64,000 nt of DNA from Melastoma dodecandrum (GCA_029817715.1 JARUPY010000533.1:2996001-3060000); one strand, 5' to 3'. Shown: positions 21,368-32,685, counted from the stretch's first letter. Numbers and translations are program-made. The notes: a model not told the origin generated them from the letters alone.

Positions 21368-21750
21368 TGTTAAAGATCAACAACTACTTTCCAAGTTTCT
21401 CGAAGGTACTAGAAAGTTCTAGAATAATCCGGTAAGTTTCTGGATAAATTTAGAATACTCTAGAACATATTAGAAACTTGGAGAAGTTTTTAGAAAATTC
21501 TAGAGGATCAATCCTAACCGTACATGTGGAATAATCCTAGCCGTAAATTGAGGAGACCAACTAGTATAAATAGAGGCGATGAGCCTCATTTGTAAAAATC
21601 ATCCAAGAATCAAAGAATCCAAGTATTTGAAGTAGTGGAGTGTTGGCTTCAAGTGATAGTGTTTCACTTCCTCTTCTTCCGAGCTTAGGAGTTCGAAGTC
21701 TGCTCAAAGACTAGCGTTCGCCTTGTTCAACGCTAAGTCGAGATCCAACA
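21368..21750 (+). repeat. Right LTR of the copia element
   Basis: 383 bp, beginning TGTTAAAGATC and ending GATCCAACA. It is nearly identical to the left copy. The differences are about ten substitutions, mostly between 21512 and 21640, and one short indel after CATTTGTAA. Confidence 0.92.
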
Positions 21751-21755
21751 GATTA
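21751..21755 (+). repeat. Right target-site duplication (GATTA)
   Basis: GATTA follows the right LTR and matches the five bases before the left LTR. Confidence 0.9.
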
Positions 21756-24700
21756 CATACCTGTTTGCGCACATATACCGATCCTCTGCCGAGACGGACT
21801 CTTATTAAGAGTCCCATGACCGAACAGTAGCATCTCATGGAAGTCTTTGTCGGCTGTGTTGAACTCTGGACATAAGAGTCCGAACACAGTTGAACCCATA
21901 AAAGGTTGGCCTCCACTGGCTTTTACACATCAAAACCGACGTGTCTCAATCATTTCTAGTCAATGTCAAAAAAATTTCTTGATATGAAGCATCGTCATTA
22001 AAACTACATCCGAGAGGGGATACAAGGATTAATAACATATTCAATAGCCCATGACACACCCAAAGTCATTAGGGACATTTATTCCCAGTGGAATAAATAA
22101 ATCGACAATCCCCAACCCCCAAAGGTTTTAGTAAGTGGGGGGGAGAGGGCGTATTAGGTAATGTTTTTGCTTCCGTCATTGAATTCGGACACTGAATAAT
22201 AGGAAAAGAGTAATTGAGTTGGACCCCCTCAGACCCAATTTTTTAAGTTCAAGTATGGTTTTTTTTTAATATTATGAGGATTCGGACACGTTAATCAATT
22301 TGTCAGGGCTTTGATTTCTTGAGATTATTTTAAACCCATCGGTGGGCATCAGCGAAGCATGACCCCTCCATGTGCAACTGCATTTTTAGAGGCAGGTGAA
22401 ATAATCAGAAACAGAGATGCCCAAAAGGTTGTTGATTGCGTAGCCAATTTTTACAAATGCGTGATCTTCTTGGTCAATTTATTCTAGAAGTTCGTGGCCA
22501 ACAGCACACTTTCGTTTCATTTGTGGACGAGAACTTCCTGTTCATGGATCTGTCGCCATCAGTTTCCGCCATGCATTCGTGACTCGATCTGGTCTACCCG
22601 GATGCCATTCTTACTAAAGTGAGAAACAAAAGGTTCTACTGCGATTCACACTGGCCGCCATAATCAGATTTTGTATTCCTTATATCCTTTTGCTTGGACG
22701 GGATTACATTATTTCACTAATAGGAGAAGGAAATGGTGTTCAATCAGGATGAATGACTTTGTTAATCAGCAGGCAGAGTAGACATTTGATTTGCGATGTT
22801 TTATCGAGAATGTGGCATGCTATGTACATCGATCGTTGTCCGAGTTCGTGTCGGGGTTTCGTTGTCCGAGTCCGTGTCGGGGTTTCGTTGCCCGAAAGAG
22901 GCGCAGAATTATTTTAACCAGTTTAAAATAAAGATTAAGTTGGATTACGTGCATATATGTAGGGCAAACCATGTCTGTCGAGATAAACATGAGTGATTAG
23001 CTAAAAAGGGTGGATGTGGTTCGTGAACCACTAATCTAATTTTTTTTTTTTTAATATAATTTTCATAATGGGCAGAGTTAGGTGATCAATCATGTTGGTA
23101 TAAAATGGACACTAATGATGTGATTCCGGAGGAGATCAATGGGATTTCAAGAGATAATACACCCCCTCTAAGGACAGTTATCTAACGATAACGTGATTTG
23201 ACTATGAATTTAGACTTAGACTTGAATTTTCGCAGGCAATTTAAGCCTATGAAACTGCATAAACTTAAACCGAAACTTCACGAGATAAAATCACACCGCA
23301 AGTTGCTCAGGCGGCTCAATAATAAAATAAGTGGTGCTTTAGTCGATGAACTCGAGACTTGAAACCGAAAGGAGAAAGTGCGCCATGACGCTGACTTTCA
23401 TAAACCAACACGCACTTATCAGACCAAGTGATTTTAAATTTGTCGAATGGCGTGGCGACGATTTTACGCATGGTCAGGAATGTCGATGCGCATATCACTC
23501 CATGTTAAATTCTCATGGGGTGGGGGCGAAGCTTGAAGTCGCAATTCCTGCGCATGGCTTTTATTACATGACGAAGACTTTTTCTGACATCGCCCGCCGT
23601 CGTCTCGTCTGCGCGTGATTTACGGGGGGAGTTCCCCTACAAACTGGAAACCATGGTGTAACGGAAGTGCCATGTGCCTTTTCATTGTAATTTCAACGGG
23701 GTGGCCCAACCCCCCTCCTAAAATAAACGCACTCTCTCTCACGATAATTTTATTTGATAGATTGGTAGGCTAAATGATTGTAACTTTGATGAGTTTGTCC
23801 CACAAGTGAAAATCCATTACTTCGTTTTCTAAAATTTTAATGTCAGCCGAAGATTCATTTTTACGTGAATGAATGAATGTACGTTAAATTTAAAAACGAA
23901 ACATTGAAGTATTTTCATTTTGTTTTTCTTTTCTTTTTACTAATTAAAATGAATGCTTGAGAAAAATCCTGAGGCAAGTGTACTGATAGAAACGTGTCCT
24001 CTGATGTTGATTCGTGTTCAAAAAGGCGGGGGGTATAGTGATTGCTCCCCTAAGAAAAAAAATACATAAACAACCACATAAACTAGCATACCACAATGAT
24101 TGTATTAATAGAACTTTTCATTCTGATTTGTTGTCCCTTACATTGTCTTTGTTATTGTAGAGATAACGAGATGTTGTCGATGAAGGCAAAAAGAAAAAAA
24201 AAAAAAAAGAAGGTAGAAGAAAAATGGTTTTAGGCCTGTCGTTGATATCCAAGAGTCCTTCTAGATAAACCCGCGTTCTTTTGGGTGTCTTTGGTAATAA
24301 ATATCATGTGTTGACCGAGGGAGAAAAATTAACGAGGTTAGCACCTCCTTTCAAAGGGCGCCGCCGCCCGCCCCGTGACTTATGGCCATCGTAATCTTCC
24401 CTTCTTGCATTGCATTCCATTCCATTGCATGCAAAGTTCACATAACGCATAGAGAAAGTCTTTGAAGAGACTATGTTCCTCTGTCCTCGTTTCAACTTAC
24501 TAGTAGTAATGAATTTTTATTTAATATGGTGAAGATTTCGTCCCAAATTTCATTAAAAAAAATAATATAAGAAATAAGGGAGGGGCATCGATCCTAGTGT
24601 TATATCATGTTTTTAGTAGGCATATGTACCTCCATGAGTTTTTATCAAGAAAGTTCATCACTAGTGGCTAAAACCTCCCAAATAATCTCATGAGGATGAT

Positions 24701-25408
24701 CGGTTAACCTAATCAATGGATTGTAGTACATGAAAGACTCTTTAAAATTTATAAGCTGTAGTTAATTAAGTCCTCCTTAATAATGAATGATTTAACGCCC
24801 CCACGTTGTACGATTTGGCAAGCTAATTTTTCTCAAGTTTAAAACAAATCCTTTAACACGTATTGAAGAAGGAGCTCAAAACTTTTATGAGGTATAGGGA
24901 GAGAGCTACTCGCTCCATTCATCTTCCTAACGAAACTGTGGGCAAAATGTTTGCGGATGCAACCATCAAATTGTCCGATGGACGCACCTAACGATGATCC
25001 ATGTAAAATACAAAAGCTTACATGTGTTGCGAATTGCATTTTGTAGTAAGTTCGCGCGGTTGAAAACACTACAGATAGATTACTTTGGACAAAAACAGAA
25101 AGACAGTGGATATTCACTTAATCCCGCCTCCTTTTTGTTTTGCTAATCAACATCACTTCTCTGGAAAGACAAGAGAGAATCGGAGCACCTCGTTGTAAAC
25201 TTTTCCCGTGGACTGAAGTTTCCTGTCTTTCTCACCAGAACAAGACGACACAAACAGTTGGATCGTATTCAGTCCAAAGAATGTCTTGCCAAAATACAAA
25301 GCCTCGTTCAAATAGAATGGGGCTTTGATGGAGAGGCGGCCATTTTCAATTGGGCCCTTACTCAAATAAGCAATCCGATAAATTAGTTACAACACAACAA
25401 TGAAATGA
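21756..25408. other. Gene-free stretch
   Basis: I found no exon with family resemblance, no RNA gene and no clear transposon ends in 3.6 kb. The only ordered structure is a short tandem repeat at 22836-22887. The plus-strand frame at 23346-23618 (90 codons) has no recognisable motif and is not called. Confidence 0.45.
22836..22895 (+). repeat. 26-bp tandem repeat, about 2.3 copies
   Basis: The unit starting TTGTCCGAG and ending GGGGTTTCG occurs at 22836-22861 and 22862-22887 with a single difference (TTC/TCC). A partial third copy follows (TTGCCCGA). Confidence 0.8.
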
Positions 25409-25969
25409 TTAATACTTGATCCTGGTGATGCACTTGGAATTCGCGGAGTGGGACTCGATATTGATGTTGATCCGGCAAGTGTTATTCACTGTCGCGGGGA
25501 ACCTCACTATCTTGAGCACGACGACCTTCCCTGGAAGTCTCGCGGCCGAAACCATCTCCAGATGCCCCGCCAAGAAATCGGCGATGAAACCCGGGGCAGC
25601 GATCAACTTATCCGTCATGAGGTTGGCTGTGCTGGTGATATTAACTTTAGATCTAGCCGGGATCGTACGCCGCTCGATTGGGACCTCGCCGACAATGATG
25701 CCGCGGTAGTTGATCTTGGCGGCCGAGTTCTGGTACTCGAACCCACTGTAATTGGGGTTCTCTATGGTCACGAGCATGCCGATGGTGACATTAGACGAGG
25801 AGTCATTTGCAGGGAGGTTGAACTGTAAGTTCTCGAGACCAAACGGGCGGGCGGTGATCTCTGGCTGCTTGGGTTTGAAGACGGTGAGGGACAGGGAAAT
25901 GACGACGGCGGCCAGTACAGCTAGGAAACTAGCCATGGCAAGGCAGCAGAGTTTGAGCGCCCTGGACAT
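25409..25969 (-). CDS. LEA_2 (late embryogenesis abundant, NDR1/HIN1-like) membrane protein
   Basis: Single exon, 186 residues. A short cytosolic N-terminus (MSRALKLC) is followed by one membrane helix (about residues 9-32, CLAMASFLAVLAAVVISLSL). A LEA_2/WHy-type beta domain then faces the apoplast, with the family pattern VTIGMLVTIENPNYSGFEY and the later KVNITSTANL segment. The closest group I recognise is that of At1g64065-like proteins, which are linked to stress and defence but lack known chemistry. Upstream in-frame codons exist, but the ATG at 25969 sits correctly behind a TATA box and gives the conserved short N-terminus. Five Asn-X-Ser/Thr sites in the outer domain fit glycosylation. 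Confidence 0.82.
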   Translation of the reverse strand: MSRALKLCCLAMASFLAVLAAVVISLSLTVFKPKQPEITARPFGLENLQFNLPANDSSSNVTIGMLVTIENPNYSGFEYQNSAAKINYRGIIVGEVPIERRTIPARSKVNITSTANLMTDKLIAAPGFIADFLAGHLEMVSAARLPGKVVVLKIVRFPATVNNTCRININIESHSANSKCITRIKY

Positions 25970-26024
25970 GATTAATGTCTTAATATGGATGAATGTTGCC
26001 TGATAAGTTGAAGATGAATGCGGC

Positions 26025-26032
26025 TTTATATA
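26025..26032 (-). promoter_or_regulatory. TATA box of the LEA_2 gene
   Basis: The minus strand reads TATATAAA here, 56 bases upstream of the ATG at 25969. Confidence 0.55.
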
Positions 26033-26039
26033 CAAAAGG

Positions 26040-26970
26040 GAGTAGCAAAAAAGACATGAATTTAACGTACGAAACTTGAAGTCGTTGAATGCTATATTTT
26101 GTTCCGTGGACTAGGAATTTGGTTTATTAAGCAGATTCTAAGACAGGACAATGAAACGTTCAACTCGATCCTCCTCGTCGAGATTAACATAAATTTGTAT
26201 TAGTTACGTGCATGACTTTGGAATGAAATGTTAATCATATGATTGGGCGTATGATTTAATTTGAACCAGTCGAATATTATGACGGGAATGAAGACGTAAC
26301 CGAATTAACGAATTGACATCATACGCACAATCAAAAGCTGATTTTCACGTTATTACTGAAGATTTCCCTACGAATTCCAGCCTTTCCTTTTCTATTTCTT
26401 TCACTCACTGCGCGCGATTCTTATGTTCTTTTATCTGATTTTGCCCGAGCCACATGTTGTTGGGACGCCAAACTATTTTTTCTTTTACGAGGATGCAGGA
26501 AATAATCCAGGAAATGAAGCATCCGTAGACGTTTGGTGACGATGAAGTTGGCCGTCGAGATCCTGACCGGTGCCTTGTTCTTCGTGGATTGATAACGCCC
26601 ATACGTGGAAAGTCCCAGGCCGGTCCACTCCCAAAATCAATTGGCAATGGAGGGAGTCCCGGATTGAACCACTCTCAAGCCCAGCATACAAGCCTAACAG
26701 GTTCACTCCAAAATCAATTGGCAATGAAGGGAGTGACCCATTGTCATATATGCAAGGTTGGGATGCACTTTCTATTCAACGTGGCACTTTTTTCTTCAAC
26801 AACATCGAAGAGGAGAACTCTTCCCAGGGGAAGGAAGACTGGTCACGACACCACCGTGAAGGACAGTGGTCGGAAATGAGACTGGTGATCTCATCTCAAA
26901 GGGATTGATAGGAGTTTTCACAACATGTATGAAATAAAACATGAGTAGGATTTTTCATTTGTGTAACTAT
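26040..26970. other. Intergenic region with a dispersed-repeat-like core
   Basis: No gene is seen. The centre carries two near-identical direct repeats (listed separately); the remainder is AT-rich and featureless. Confidence 0.4.
26631..26734. repeat. Pair of 27-bp direct repeats
   Basis: A 27-base sequence starting CCAAAATCAATTGGCAATG and ending GGGAGT occurs at 26631-26657 and 26708-26734 with one mismatch. The bases before each copy also match (GTCCACTCC and GTTCACTCC). The arrangement looks like part of a repetitive element, but I cannot name it. Confidence 0.6.
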
Positions 26971-27726
26971 TCAATTGCTACTACGAGTGACCGTGCCCCG
27001 GAATACGTAGAGGGAGTCTCCATTTTCAACACTGTGCCATCGCAGGCTGCATTCCTCGCGCATGATTCGCTGTTTGTGTACGAATATGTAGTCATCCAGG
27101 GGAAGGGTCTTCTGTCTTAGCAACAACTGCCTCAGGTCATTCAGAGTGCACGAGTCCTCGATCTCGACTGGGATCGCTGCCGAGTTGAGCAGCGAGGAAG
27201 ATGTCTGCACCACAATGTCAACCGTCCGGTTCAACGGCTCGTCCCTCGATCGAACTGAGTTTTTCAGGTGGACGACCACCTCGGACGACTCCCTAATGCC
27301 GTACTCTGTCAAGAAGCGGGAATCATCCTCCAGTTCTTCCCCCGAGAAGAAAAGAGACATCCGCTTTTCCGGCGTGCCTTCCAGCAAGTGTATCTTCTCT
27401 TTCAGGCTGAGCACGGTTTCTGTCCCGTCAATTTCGATCCTAATATGCTGGGATGAGAATTTCACAATGATCCCGACCCTACTCCGCCGTGGCAACAATA
27501 AATCCGAGCTCTTAACCAAGAGGTCGATCCTGGTCCCTTCGGAGACGATGGGGTAGTCATCCATGTCAAGGCCATCAAGCAACTCCCAGCCTAAAACAGC
27601 CAGAACCTGCGATGATACCGGGACTCCCAGAATCACTTCCATCTTCTCCTTGATTCCAAGGACAGTTTCTTCACGGCCGATTTCAATCCCCAATTCATGG
27701 CCGAACGCAGCAACCAGGACCCTCAT
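26971..27726 (-). CDS. Protein with three ubiquitin-like domains
   Basis: Single exon, 251 residues. Three ubiquitin folds follow each other at about residues 1-72, 84-158 and 167-245. Domain 1 shows TVLGIKEKMEVILGVPVSSQ, domain 2 TVLSLKEKIHLLEGTPEKRM with LFFSGEELEDD, and domain 3 a looser LNDLRQLLLRQKTLPLDDY. The K27/Q-type loop and the hydrophobic LxxL positions of ubiquitin are kept, but there is no C-terminal Gly-Gly in any domain. It therefore cannot be processed and conjugated like polyubiquitin. Proteins of this layout (At2g32350-like) are uncharacterised plant ubiquitin superfamily members, perhaps scaffolds for ubiquitin-binding partners. The codon before this ATG is in frame but is not an ATG. 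Confidence 0.75.
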   Translation of the reverse strand: MRVLVAAFGHELGIEIGREETVLGIKEKMEVILGVPVSSQVLAVLGWELLDGLDMDDYPIVSEGTRIDLLVKSSDLLLPRRSRVGIIVKFSSQHIRIEIDGTETVLSLKEKIHLLEGTPEKRMSLFFSGEELEDDSRFLTEYGIRESSEVVVHLKNSVRSRDEPLNRTVDIVVQTSSSLLNSAAIPVEIEDSCTLNDLRQLLLRQKTLPLDDYIFVHKQRIMREECSLRWHSVENGDSLYVFRGTVTRSSN

Positions 27727-27769
27727 CAAGGATGGAGGAGGAATCGAGAATTGGCCACTTTTTTCATAA

Positions 27770-28448
27770 CAGGCACCGGCGAAGCAGCATTTTAGAGGGA
27801 GATTTCATGTTGTAGGGATGATGATAATCATGGGACAGAAAAGGTCCTTCATGTTACAGTCGTGGTAATGACAAATCGCTGTTACTGTCCTTTTTGGCTG
27901 GTGAATTCAGTGTTGCGTTCTATGAGTTGGGGAGTGTCAAAGTTCATGAACCGGATCATGTAAGATTTCCCTCTCTGCAACATGCTGATCGATTCAGTTG
28001 GAGAGTGAATTGGCATACAAGTATTTTATTAACAAATCCACGTCAAATGCATCAAATTTTTGCGGGGATTTAGACACGTGATTATCAAAACCAGACAGCA
28101 CTGCAATCTCGATGGTGTTTTTCCTCCAAAATCAGGGTCCGACTAAAAAGGCCGGCCTTGCCCTCAATGTTTGTCTATTCTCTACAAATCTCTTCTCACA
28201 CCCAAGAGATTGTCCTAGTCATTCAAAACAGTATCAAACTCCAAGCTCACATTTCCCCACGTGTCGATTTCCCAGTAAACTTAGGAAGTTTGCCCCTTAA
28301 AATTAACCCCCCCCCCCCCCCCCTTACTCAGCAAACTTGAAAACTTCACAAACCAAGCATTCTTCCTAACAGGAAGCTGATGCCTTGAATCGAAAAACTT
28401 AGGTGGCTCAATTCCTGGGTATTCCATGGGTTTGGCGTTTCTCGATTA
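27770..28448. other. Upstream region of the CONSTANS-like gene
   Basis: No gene. A C run of about 16 bases sits near 28308-28323. The last 120 bases are probably 5' leader of the B-box gene. Confidence 0.35.
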
Positions 28449-29914
28449 ATGGATCCTCTGTGCGATTTCTGTGGGGTGTTGAGGGCTGTTGTGTACTGCA
28501 ATTCCGATTCCGCCCGGCTCTGTTTTCCCTGTGATGGATGCGTGCATTCTGCAAACTCGCTGTCTTGTCGGCACTCCAGATCGTTGCTCTGTAACAGATG
28601 CTGTTCCCAGCAGGCCACTGTACGGTGCGTCGACGAGAATCTCTCCATATGTCAGAGATGCGACTGGGGAGGGAATGGTTGTTCAGGTCCGGGACACCAC
28701 CGTCAGCCCCTGGAATGTTACTCGGGTTGTCCGTCTATGGCAGAGTTTGCCTCCCTCGGGTCTTCGACCCTCGACGTGAACTACATGAAGGATCTGGATG
28801 ACAGGTGGGAGTTGGCAGGTGCGGTGGTGCCAGACGTGCCAGACAATGCAGCAGGGAGGTATTCAGATGGCGGCTGGTTGAGCGATCTCGATAACTGGAC
28901 AGACCAAAACACACCAGGTTCGCAGAATTTGAACTGCATTACATTCTGCCGAGATCCAGCACCTTTTGCTTCTCCTGGATTTGTTCTTCCTAAGGTAACA
29001 TAGAACTCAATCCTAATTCCTTTACATTCTGATATCAAACGTCAAAGAAATCAACATTTCTTTTCTTTCTTAGGTGCCATTGGCTAGTGAAAATCAGATG
29101 AATGTTGGAGTTCAAGTTTGTCCGAGTATAACGATGGATGGCGTCACCGGCATGTCGAATGCTGACGGCATTCTAGGCTGTGAACCTCATCAGAGTCAAT
29201 ACACATTCGAGGACAGGGACATGGAGTGCTTCTTGTCGGAGAAGAACTTCTCTTTGACTGGATTGAGCGGCCCCGTCAATAACACCATGGAGGTAAAACA
29301 ACGTAATGGAAATCGATCGAGACAAATCATTCAGAGTCACTTTTATGAGCTAATCACAACTCATGATTTTATCCCATAGCAGACATGTTCGTCGTCATTT
29401 CAAGGGATACAGTTGGTACGCAGCAGCACCAACTGCCCAATGATGAACTCCCCTGACTTCACCAAAGTCCTAGCAGGGTTCGGGTTCCCAACATGCCAGG
29501 TCCAATCAGGGATGTCCATGTCCCTGTCGAACAACACGGGGGAGAGCAGCGTGGCAGACTGTCAGGACTGCGGGCTCTCGCCAGGGTTACTGGCAAGGGA
29601 CACGCCTTGGGAATCAAGAGTGGAGGCAAGCAGTCCGCGGGCAAGGGACAAGGCCAAGATAAGGTACAACGAGAAGAAGAAATTTAGAACGTGAGCCTGC
29701 AATTTTTAGTTCCCTTCTATCTCTTTCTCCACACATTAAATGTTGCTGGAATGAACTGATTGCTTGTATTGATGGTGGCTGTTTAAGGTTTGGGAAGCAA
29801 ATAAGGTATGCATCGAGGAAGGCAAGGGCTGATACGAGGAAAAGGGTGAAGGGTAGATTTGTGAAAGCAGGGGAGGCTTATGATTACGACCCCCTCCACC
29901 CCTGCAATTACTGA
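28449..29914 (+). CDS. CONSTANS-like B-box/CCT transcription regulator (COL9-COL12 clade)
   Basis: Four exons, 28449-28994, 29074-29292, 29380-29690 and 29788-29914, for 400 residues. Two B-box zinc fingers are adjacent: residues 5-44 ([29 protein letters not shown]) and 48-90 ([21 protein letters not shown]). A long acidic middle follows, then the clade motif [10 protein letters not shown] with TPWESRVE before the CCT domain. The CCT begins [14 protein letters not shown] and continues over the last intron into [19 protein letters not shown]. The motif before CCT and the tail EAYDYDPL point to the COL12-like group (BBX8-13). Members act in flowering time and light signalling, binding DNA through CCT and partners through the B-boxes. 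Exon 3 has a tandem acceptor (TAGCAG), so isoforms with or without one Gln are possible. Confidence 0.9.
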
Positions 29915-30595
29915 AATTTTTACATATGTTCATGTCCTAATACCCCCCAAATTTTTTTTTTTTTTTTTAAAAAAAACTTGCTATGCATTTGTTACACACT
30001 CAATCGTTGTTGTTGCTGCTGCAGCAGCATTCTTTTGTATATGCATCCCTAAAGAGGTTATACAACCTGAGTGTTGAGGATCAGAGAATAAACTCCGTGA
30101 TTTCGGACATCTCGCTCCTCTTGAAGTTGTGCAAGGTTCCGGGCATTCCTGTCTACGTGTATCTATGTCGAAAGGTTGGAGCATTAAGCTCGAAATGGCT
30201 TGAGCGGTGCGCCATTGATAAAAAAAACTTTTAAGGGCGCTTCATTTAACCGACACACCAGAGCTGTCTCAATCAGATGGAAGCCGGTGGCATCTTGTTA
30301 CGCATCCTCTCAGCAAGCAAGCCGGTCAAACTTCATTTTCCTTTTCATTTTTTTTTTCAAATTAGAATCTTAGAAAATATCCCTCAGAATATAATTTATC
30401 AGGAATCTTGTCTAACAGGGAACCCGTGCGTTTCAACGCGGCAAATTTAATCCCCCCACCCCCGTTGAGTTCGTCCCCTTTTCCTTTTGGTAAATAAAAG
30501 AGAAACAACGTGTTGAAGTGGTTTTAACGATGAGCTTTCACTTTATGCGAAATAGAAGTCAACCATCTACATGACAGAAGTTATCGAGAATTTTC
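29915..30595. other. 3' region of the CONSTANS-like gene and spacer
   Basis: It contains T/A homopolymers at 29950-29976 and no recognisable gene. Part of it is probably the 3' UTR of the upstream gene. Confidence 0.35.
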
Positions 30596-31451
30596 TGTAA
30601 GGAAATATTTTTGTAATTAATAATTAATTACGAAATTAATTGGAAATATTCCATGCGAATTATCCAAGTTGATCAGATCGAAATCAATTGATTTCATTAC
30701 CAAAGAAATAAAGAGAATAATATATTTCTAATTGAAGGAAATAAATTATTTATTTATGGAAGGTTCTACGTAATTGACTATATGTGATACGAATGTTATC
30801 TTTCATTCTTAATTCTTCTTTGGTTAACAAAAACGTGCTATTTGTCCAGATTCTTTAAGATAAATGAATGAATCACACGGAGTAATTCGTAATATGTAAC
30901 CTTCTGCAACGGTTATCCATGCGAATTTGATTAAATCAATTGATCTTGATCAGATCTCACCCCAAATGAATACTTACTAATGGGAGACAACATTTTGTTA
31001 TTAATGGAATTAATATCATTAATTTATTCGTTTTCCATCTAAGTATAGAAGCTCCATTGCTTAGTGTTTTGGAATTGTCTATAAATAGGCATTCGGTTGT
31101 CATTGTAATTGCACAGAAAAGTACATAAAATGCTAGATACATTGGTCAGACTTTGGAGCTTGTAATTTTTCGTTGGTTCGAGTTGAGTTAGTCACACACA
31201 AAGAACGTAAGCTCCAGAAGGCTGCATCGTTCGTGAAATCTTCTGGGAGAGTGACTCGGGGGCCACGAGGGACTCGGTTGGGAAACTGCAGAAGACGTTG
31301 GTGGGAAGCATGCGGCTGGAGGCTGGCGTGGCCAACGTGCAGTGTGCTGGAGAGAAGGGCAGAATCCCGGGAGCACAGAAGGTGAGGGACTAACCAGCTT
31401 CTGTGGTGTAACGTTCTGTATGTGCAGGAACCTATCACAGATGTTGATGTC

Positions 31452-31641
31452 TGCTTACGTGGGGTTTGTCGCATGCTTGCGCAGGGTTTGCTATGTGCTT
31501 ACGTGGAGTTCGCCACGTAGTCGCTATTTCGAGGAGATCGTGCAGGTCGTGTGGAGCCGCCGGAGGGAAAATCCATCCTTGGACAGAGGACGTTGTCTGC
31601 TTGCGTAGGGTTCGCTACGTGCTCGCGTGAGGTACACCACG
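31452..31641 (+). repeat. 22-bp tandem repeats (3 + 2 copies)
   Basis: Units starting TGCTTACGTGG or TGCTTGCG occur head to tail at 31452-31473, 31474-31495 and 31496-31517. Two further units lie at 31598-31619 and 31620-31641. The copies differ at several positions. Confidence 0.75.
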
Positions 31642-31716
31642 AAGTCATTGTCCTTGAGGGGATTGCGCATTGATTACTTTTGTTAGTCACACTAACGTGT
31701 GCACCGAGTCACTGTA

Positions 31717-31908
31717 GTACGGAACCTTACGGTCTGTGCTGTAGAAGGTTGACATCTTTAGTACAGAACCTTATGGTCTATCCTGTGAAACCAAGTCATT
31801 TCTGATACAGAATCTTCGGGTATGTAGAGGATTGATATACGGTACAGAATCTTCTAGTTTGTGCTAAACAATTCAGTCACTCTAGTGGAGAATCTTCTGG
31901 TCTGTGCT
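31717..31908 (+). repeat. Degenerate ~43-bp tandem repeat, five copies
   Basis: A core resembling GTACAGAATCTTCTGGTCTG recurs at 31717, 31761, 31805, 31842 and 31885, that is with steps of 44, 44, 37 and 43 bases. Confidence 0.7.
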
Positions 31909-32685
31909 TTGCCACTCAGTCTTCTGTGGTGCAGGTGCTATAAAAGGTCTATTGTTGATCACCTTCTGTAATTGTTACGAAGTTAAGTCTGAGTAAAAAC
32001 CATCCAAATTCTGGATGAAGAGTGAATGTAAGCAAGTTGCTGAACTATTATAAAAATCTTGCCTCTTGCGTGCATCAAACAAATCGCAATCACATTCGTA
32101 CGTTCTGTTTTACAGAAGCCTGCTTCTAAAGTTCTATTTTACAGAAGCTTTCTTCCGCTACGGAGTTCGTTGAAAAAGAGATAAAAATCCTTAATTGGGC
32201 TTTAACACTAATTCACCCCCTCTTAGTGTAACACAAAGTAAAATTAATACCTCTAGAAGCATGAGGTTAGTTGAGTTAACCCTTCTCATAATCTGGGTCA
32301 GGGCTTATATTATATAGTTTAACAGTTACGACACCTTCGTCTACGTGGCCATCGTTTTTTTTTTCCTTAAATAGTTTCAGCTTATAGAAATGTTGTAATA
32401 TTATTTTTATATCCTCAGTTAAAGGGTTTCTCTCCTTAAAGTTTATAAGAAGACTAATTACTTCCTTAGGACTATGTCAATTCAGTTAGCACTGGTTGGT
32501 GGCGGGGGTTGCATGTGACTGGATCCTCCGTTCATTTTGATTCCAGTTTGAATGGATCTTCCTTAGTTACTTCTGGAAAAGGCATTAGACACTACTCATT
32601 CAATTCAAACTATACTGCTCTTGCACGCTGACCCGTAACTATATTTAAATAGGATTGGAAGAACATGTGCCTCATCACCCACCTC

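Larger units (their letters stand above)
17971..21750 (+). mobile_element. Ty1/copia LTR retrotransposon, internally deleted (non-autonomous)
   Basis: The element is 3.78 kb with both LTRs (385 and 383 bp, TG...CA ends), a GATTA target duplication, a primer-binding site complementary to initiator tRNA-Met and a polypurine tract. Coding order is that of copia: Gag, protease, integrase, then only the first part of the reverse transcriptase. The rest of reverse transcriptase and all of RNase H are missing, so the element cannot replicate by itself. The two LTRs differ at roughly ten positions plus a small indel by my reading, so the insertion is fairly young. It lies between the VUP-like gene and a gene-free stretch and interrupts no recognisable gene. 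Confidence 0.95.
30596..32233 (+). mobile_element. Possible decayed LTR-element remnant, repeat-rich
   Basis: The region is unlike its surroundings. An AT-rich block starting TGTAAGGAAATATTT leads to a TATA box (TATAAATAG, 31080-31088). Two sets of degenerate tandem repeats follow, then a second TATA box (TATAAAAG, 31939-31946), and it ends with ATTCACCCCCTCTTAGTGT. A phrase of that last type is common around the LTR end of plant copia elements. No Gag or Pol coding sequence remains. I could not find a matching second LTR or a target duplication, so the call is tentative and the limits are approximate. Confidence 0.3.

Noticed and set aside
23346..23618. Plus-strand frame of 90 codons
   Set aside because: No signal peptide, no motif, no promoter-like sequence at a sensible distance; compatible with chance.
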